In this document: positions 60,641-64,000 of the stretch, piece after piece
Layout: each line of letters starts with the position of its first letter
Numbering within the stretch: the stretch's first letter is position 1
Assembly (NCBI GenBank): GCA_945833925.1
Contig: CAMAFX010000004.1
Span: 1 to 64,000, forward strand
Length of the DNA: 64,000 nt
Direction of reading: 5' to 3'
Origin: an uncultured Prevotellaceae bacterium
Lineage (GTDB): Bacteria; Bacteroidota; Bacteroidia; Bacteroidales; Bacteroidaceae
The notes under the pieces: model-generated
Database searches by the model: none
The model's input: the letters and a program-made list of their open reading frames with translations, nothing else
What the model was told of the DNA's origin: nothing
Translations under genes and position numbers: made by a program

Positions 60641-60689
60641 GACAGCCTGCGTGAAGGCTCTTATTTAATGTTAATATTATTGTTGCTTT

Positions 60690-61406
60690 TTATTCCGGAG
60701 TGTTGGCTGTCGCTTCTTCCTGGGTGCCGGTGGCACTTGCTGTCTCTGCGGCATTTGTCAGCCTGTTGTCGTAGCACTTGTATACCGTTCCGGGAACCTC
60801 CTCCAGCCACTGCATATTGTGGGTGGTGATGACCACGGTTGTGCCGTCCTCGCGCAGACGGTTGAGCAACTTGATGATGTTGCGTCCGTTCTCTACGTCA
60901 AGGTTGCCCGTAGGCTCGTCGGCAAGTATAAGCTGAGGGGTGTTCAGGATGGCGCGTGCTATGCAGATGCGTTGCTGTTCGCCGCCCGAGAGCTCGTAAG
61001 GGCGATGGTTTACCTTGTCGGGCAGACCAACCTCCTCCAGTACCTCTATAATCCTTCGCTCGCGCTCGTCCTTCTTCTTCCAACCCGTGGCACGTAGCAC
61101 GAAGTCCAGATTGTCGTGTACCGAGCGGTCGTGCAGCAACTGGCAGTCCTGGAACACTATTCCAATCTGTTTTCTCAGTGCCGGCAGTTTCTTGGCTTTT
61201 ATCGAACCCATGTCATTGCCCATGACTATGGCTTTGCCTTCCGATGGCGTCAGTTCTCCGTAAAGGGTCTTGAGCAGCGAACTCTTGCCACTTCCAACAG
61301 CACCTACGAGGTACACCAGTTCGCCCTCTTCTGCTTTGAATGTGACATCTTTCAGCACGAGATGCTCTGCCTGGTAGATGTCGGTATGTTCGTATTCTAT
61401 AATCAT
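60690..61406 (-). CDS. ftsE: FtsE-like ABC ATPase
   Basis: A 238-residue ATPase. Walker A is VGAVGSGKSSLLKTLYG, the signature is YELSGGEQQRICIARAI, Walker B is QLILADEPTGNLDVENG, and the switch His is in VVITTHNMQWL. This is the FtsE class that, with FtsX, activates septal peptidoglycan hydrolases. No ftsX is adjacent; the flanking genes are hisIE and lysC, so the partner must be elsewhere. The C-terminal tail (ATGTQEEATANTPE) is low complexity. A MacB- or LolD-type role cannot be excluded. Confidence 0.88.
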   Translation of the reverse strand: MIIEYEHTDIYQAEHLVLKDVTFKAEEGELVYLVGAVGSGKSSLLKTLYGELTPSEGKAIVMGNDMGSIKAKKLPALRKQIGIVFQDCQLLHDRSVHDNLDFVLRATGWKKKDERERRIIEVLEEVGLPDKVNHRPYELSGGEQQRICIARAILNTPQLILADEPTGNLDVENGRNIIKLLNRLREDGTTVVITTHNMQWLEEVPGTVYKCYDNRLTNAAETASATGTQEEATANTPE

Positions 61407-61478
61407 AGTTTGTTGCCTGCAGTTTAATGTTGTTGTCTTTTGTCAGTCAACCTCGGTTTGTCTCTTACCTGCTGGTCG

Positions 61479-62102
61479 TTAGTGTTTCTTCCAGCCAGGG
61501 TTGTGTCTCTCGCGAAGTTCAGCCGCCATGTCTTCGATGCGCATTCCCTTGCTTGTCAGGAGCACGATGAGGTGGTAGAGCATGTCACTGCCCTCGTATA
61601 TCATGCGGTCGTTGGTACCATTGGTTGCCTCGATAACCAGTTCGAGTGCTTCCTCGCCAACCTTCTGCGCCATGCGGTTCAGTCCGTCCTTGAAGAGGCT
61701 GGTGGTGTAACTGCCCTCGGGCATCTCCTTGTATCTCTTCTCGATGAAGTCGCTCAGTTCGCTGAGGAAGAGCAGCGGATTGTCATTTGCAGTCTTGTTC
61801 TCCTCGCCCCAGCATGTGTCTGTGCCAGTATGACAAACAGGTCCGTCGGGATGAACCGTTATGAGCAGTGTGTCGTTGTCGCAATCGTTCTTGATGCTTA
61901 CCACATGAAGGCAATTACCGCTTGTCTCTCCCTTTGTCCAGAGAGTCTGGCGAGTTCGGCTGTAGAAGGTTACGAGACCACTCTCCACAGTCTTCTTGTA
62001 TGCCTCCTCGTTCATGTATCCCAGCATGAGTACGTTCTTTGTATCAGCGTCTTGTATGATGGCTGGAACCAGTCCGCCCATCTTTTCGAAGTCTATTGTC
62101 AT
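61479..62102 (-). CDS. hisIE: Bifunctional phosphoribosyl-AMP cyclohydrolase / phosphoribosyl-ATP diphosphatase
   Basis: A 207-residue fusion catalysing steps 2 and 3 of histidine synthesis. Residues about 1-115 are HisI: LMLGYMNEEAYKKTVESGL, SRTRQTLWTKGETSGNCLHV and the metal-binding DCDNDTLL with CHTGTDTCW. Residues about 120-205 are HisE: YKEMPEGSYTTSLFKDGLNR and QKVGEEALELVIEA. It lies 106 bases after hisF, with an A/T element between, and 72 bases before ftsE. Confidence 0.96.
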   Translation of the reverse strand: MTIDFEKMGGLVPAIIQDADTKNVLMLGYMNEEAYKKTVESGLVTFYSRTRQTLWTKGETSGNCLHVVSIKNDCDNDTLLITVHPDGPVCHTGTDTCWGEENKTANDNPLLFLSELSDFIEKRYKEMPEGSYTTSLFKDGLNRMAQKVGEEALELVIEATNGTNDRMIYEGSDMLYHLIVLLTSKGMRIEDMAAELRERHNPGWKKH

Positions 62103-62170
62103 ATTGTAGTCTGTTGTTTTTTGCAGTTTTTCTTTATTTTCCTTTTTCGAAATCTCGACGAACCGTCGGC

Positions 62171-62204
62171 TCGCTAAATTTTAATTTTTAATTTTTAACT
62201 TTTA
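62171..62204 (-). repeat. A/T-rich dispersed element, copy 2 (inverted relative to copy 1)
   Basis: The reverse complement of this segment matches 56861-56894 with one mismatch, including the ATTTAGCGA end. Beyond that end lies GCCGACGGTTCGTCGAGATTTC, able to form a hairpin and loosely matching the flank of copy 1. It occupies the gap between hisF and hisIE. Confidence 0.85.
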
Positions 62205-62208
62205 TCTT

Positions 62209-62967
62209 TTAACTCAATCTGACGCTTATCCCTTCCCCTTTCAGATATTCTTTAAGTTCGGGTATCTTGATTTCGCCAAAGTGGAAGACGCTTGCTGCGA
62301 GAGCGGCGTCTGCATGACCAAGGGTGAATGTGTCGCGGAAATGCTCTCGTGCACCGGCTCCGCCACTGGCGATGACGGGTATGGTCAGTCCGTCTGCGAG
62401 TCGTGCCAGCGCATCGTTGGCAAATCCCGTTTTCACGCCGTCGTGGTTCATTGACGTAAACAGAATCTCGCCGGCACCACGGTCGTTGGCTTCCCTTGCC
62501 CAGTCGAAGAGGCTCTTCTCTGTCGGTATTCTGCCTCCGTTCATGTAGCAGGTCCACCCGTTCTCGTCCATCTTGGCGTCGATGGCAACGACACACACCT
62601 GACTGCCGAAGTGGCGTGCTATTTCGTCAATCAGTTCGGGGCGGCGCAGTGCGGCACTGTTGAGGCTCACCTTGTCGGCGCCGGCATTGAGCAGTCGGTC
62701 TACGTCGCGCAGCTCGTTAACGCCTCCGCCCACGGTAAAGGGTATGCTGAGTGTCTCTGCCACTCTGCCCACCATGTCGGTAAAGGTTTTCCTGCCCTCG
62801 TGGCTTGCCGTTATGTCGAGAAAGACAAGTTCGTCAGCACCTTGCTCGCTGTAGGCGCGTCCCAGTTCCACTGGGTCGCCTGCTTCTCGCAGGTTGACGA
62901 AGTTAGTGCCTTTTACGGTCATTCCGTCCTTTACGTCAAGGCAGGGTATGATTCTCTTTGCTAACAT
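62209..62967 (-). CDS. hisF: Imidazole glycerol phosphate synthase, cyclase subunit HisF
   Basis: A 252-residue TIM barrel that uses ammonia from HisH to make IGP and [25 protein letters not shown] carries the catalytic Asp, [13 protein letters not shown] the second Asp, and [16 protein letters not shown] the phosphate-binding end. The ATG at 62967 matches the family; the frame stays open 399 bases further upstream, but that part is antisense-like and overlaps hisA. It lies 17 bases after hisA. Confidence 0.97.
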   Translation of the reverse strand: MLAKRIIPCLDVKDGMTVKGTNFVNLREAGDPVELGRAYSEQGADELVFLDITASHEGRKTFTDMVGRVAETLSIPFTVGGGVNELRDVDRLLNAGADKVSLNSAALRRPELIDEIARHFGSQVCVVAIDAKMDENGWTCYMNGGRIPTEKSLFDWAREANDRGAGEILFTSMNHDGVKTGFANDALARLADGLTIPVIASGGAGAREHFRDTFTLGHADAALAASVFHFGEIKIPELKEYLKGEGISVRLS

Positions 62968-62984
62968 CTTCTGTTGTTCGTTGG

Positions 62985-63710
62985 TTATATTGACAGATAT
63001 CTGCGTGACAGTTCCTTCAGGTCTATCTTTCCTTCGTAGATGGCTTTGCCGAAGACTACCGCAGGGATGCCCGAGGCATCGAGGTTCTCGATGTCCTCCA
63101 TGCAACTGACACCGCCGCTTGCTATCAGGTGACACTTGGGGTATCGCTGCATGATGCTCTTGTAGAGATCGGTGGCTGGTCCGGCAAGTGTGCCGTCCTT
63201 GCTTATCTCTGTGCAGAGCACATTTCTGGTGCCCGCGCTCATGTAGCGTTCCAGAAAGTCGGTGAGCATTGTCGTGCTGTCCTCCTTCCATCCGTTGATG
63301 CTGACACGTCCGTTTCTGACGTCGGCGCCAAGTATGAGGTGGTCGGCGCCGTATGTGTCGAGCCATCGCAGATAGGTGTCGGGATTGGTTATTGCAATGC
63401 TGCCTGCAGTCACCAGTGTCGCACCGGCATCAAAAGCCTTCTTTATGTCATCGTCGGTCTTCACTCCACCGCCAAAGTCCACTTTCAGTCTCGTCGAGGC
63501 TGTTATTCGCTGAAGGCAGTCGATGTTAACCACATGCTTGCTCTTCGCGCCGTCAAGGTCGACCACGTGCAGTCGCTCGAATCCTAACGACTCGAATTCC
63601 TTTGCCATCTCCAGTGGGTCGCCATACACTTTCTTGGTGTCATAGTCTCCCTTGGTTAGTCTGACGCACTTGCCTTCTATTATGTCTATGGCTGGTATGA
63701 GTTCAATCAT
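62985..63710 (-). CDS. hisA: Phosphoribosylformimino-5-aminoimidazole carboxamide ribotide isomerase
   Basis: A 241-residue TIM barrel, step 4 of histidine synthesis. [20 protein letters not shown] carries the catalytic Asp, [20 protein letters not shown] and [19 protein letters not shown] motifs (here [20 protein letters not shown]) the second, and [16 protein letters not shown] the phosphate site. It lies between hisH and hisF in the usual order. Confidence 0.97.
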   Translation of the reverse strand: MIELIPAIDIIEGKCVRLTKGDYDTKKVYGDPLEMAKEFESLGFERLHVVDLDGAKSKHVVNIDCLQRITASTRLKVDFGGGVKTDDDIKKAFDAGATLVTAGSIAITNPDTYLRWLDTYGADHLILGADVRNGRVSINGWKEDSTTMLTDFLERYMSAGTRNVLCTEISKDGTLAGPATDLYKSIMQRYPKCHLIASGGVSCMEDIENLDASGIPAVVFGKAIYEGKIDLKELSRRYLSI

Positions 63711-63750
63711 CTTTTAGTCAAATGTCGGGGTGTTTCTTAACCTCCTTTGG

Positions 63751-64000
63751 TCAAATGTCAAGGAAGTTCTTTATTATTCTCTCGCCCACGCTGCCACTCT
63801 TCTCGGGATGAAACTGTGTGGCATAGAAGTTGCCGTGCTGCATTGCCGCGCTGAAGGGCAGTATGTAGTTGGTTGTTGCTGCAGTCTGCTCGCACACCGG
63901 AACGTAGAAACTGTGAACGAAGTATACGTACTCGTCTGCGCCAAAACCCTTGAAGAGCGGGCAGCCGCTACTCGTGTCGATGGAGTTCCATCCCATATGA
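63751..64000 (-). CDS. hisH: Imidazole glycerol phosphate synthase, glutaminase subunit HisH (3' part only)
   Basis: The C-terminal 83 codons of a gene that runs off the right edge. HMGWNSIDTSSGCPLFKG is the conserved HisH core. FYATQFHPEKSGSVGERIIKNF carries the catalytic His and Glu of the glutaminase triad. The nucleophile Cys lies outside the window. It supplies ammonia to HisF and precedes hisA by 40 bases. Confidence 0.95.
   Translation of the reverse strand, partial: HMGWNSIDTSSGCPLFKGFGADEYVYFVHSFYVPVCEQTAATTNYILPFSAAMQHGNFYATQFHPEKSGSVGERIIKNFLDI

Noticed and set aside
60580..60689. Possible lysine riboswitch or Lys-rich leader peptide upstream of lysC
   Set aside because: The gap is only 110 bases, has no L-box motifs and no ATG-initiated Lys-rich ORF; only small GC hairpins are seen.
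62968..63366. N-terminal extension of HisF by 133 codons
   Set aside because: It lies over hisA in another frame; ATG 62967 matches the HisF family start.
1..64000. tRNA, rRNA, IS or prophage genes
   Set aside because: No cloverleaf-like segment, rRNA motif, transposase or integrase was recognised on either strand.

Overview
The window looks like a chromosomal segment from a member of the Bacteroidales, most likely Prevotella-like. The reasons are Bacteroidetes-type -7 promoter boxes (TAnnTTTG) in front of many genes, almost no Shine-Dalgarno sites, and family content typical of that order: RprX/RprY, an EF-G2 paralogue, DUF4924, DUF4827, DUF4348 and DUF4465 proteins, BtuG-like surface cobalamin binding, and two-domain DAHP synthase/chorismate mutase. 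GC content is moderate. I see no tRNA, rRNA, CRISPR array, transposase or phage gene.

Layout. 1-7.4 kb (minus strand): ECF sigma factor, fmt, a ClC channel with CBS domains overlapping a TsaC/Sua5-type protein, release factor 3, a DUF4924 protein and a LysE-type exporter. 7.5-16.8 kb (plus): ROK sugar kinase, purL, a pair of half-size chromate transporters, two small unknown ORFs, rpe, a DHH phosphoesterase and a DUF4827 lipoprotein. 16.8-23 kb: hemW (minus), EF-G2, rprX-rprY and a 50-codon membrane protein. 23.3-25.1 kb: rpsF-rpsR-rplI and a tiny Cys/Asp/Thr-rich lipoprotein. 25.4-29.3 kb: mtaB, a glycosyltransferase, a nitroreductase, a hotdog thioesterase and a low-molecular-weight phosphatase.

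29.4-33.9 kb (minus) is a phenylalanine/tyrosine operon: prephenate dehydratase, aminotransferase, DAHP synthase-chorismate mutase and prephenate dehydrogenase. Its 5' leader is the most striking thing in the window. It contains a 19-residue ORF, MLANNAAYFYSYFYFYFSR, followed by a segment that can pair with the 5' arm of a terminator hairpin just upstream of pheA. This is the full architecture of a ribosome-mediated transcription attenuator sensing both Phe and Tyr charging.

33.9-47 kb: a large secreted sialidase (plus) faces a cobalamin riboswitch-controlled operon (minus). The operon holds a DUF4465 lipoprotein, a BtuG-like propeller lipoprotein, a BtuB-like receptor, BtuF, BtuC, an unexpected GH20 beta-hexosaminidase, and BtuD. 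47-56 kb: HAD phosphatase, alanine/cation symporter, gdhA, pheS, a DUF4348 lipoprotein, murB, an MBL-fold hydrolase and an outer-membrane barrel protein. 56-64 kb (minus): DedA protein, glycosyltransferase, lysA, lysC, ftsE, hisIE, hisF, hisA and the 3' part of hisH, cut by the window edge.

Intergenic DNA is rich in short tandem arrays with a period of 19-23 bp (about two helical turns), found at seven places. A 34-bp A/T-rich element also occurs twice in opposite orientation. These may be lineage-specific dispersed elements.
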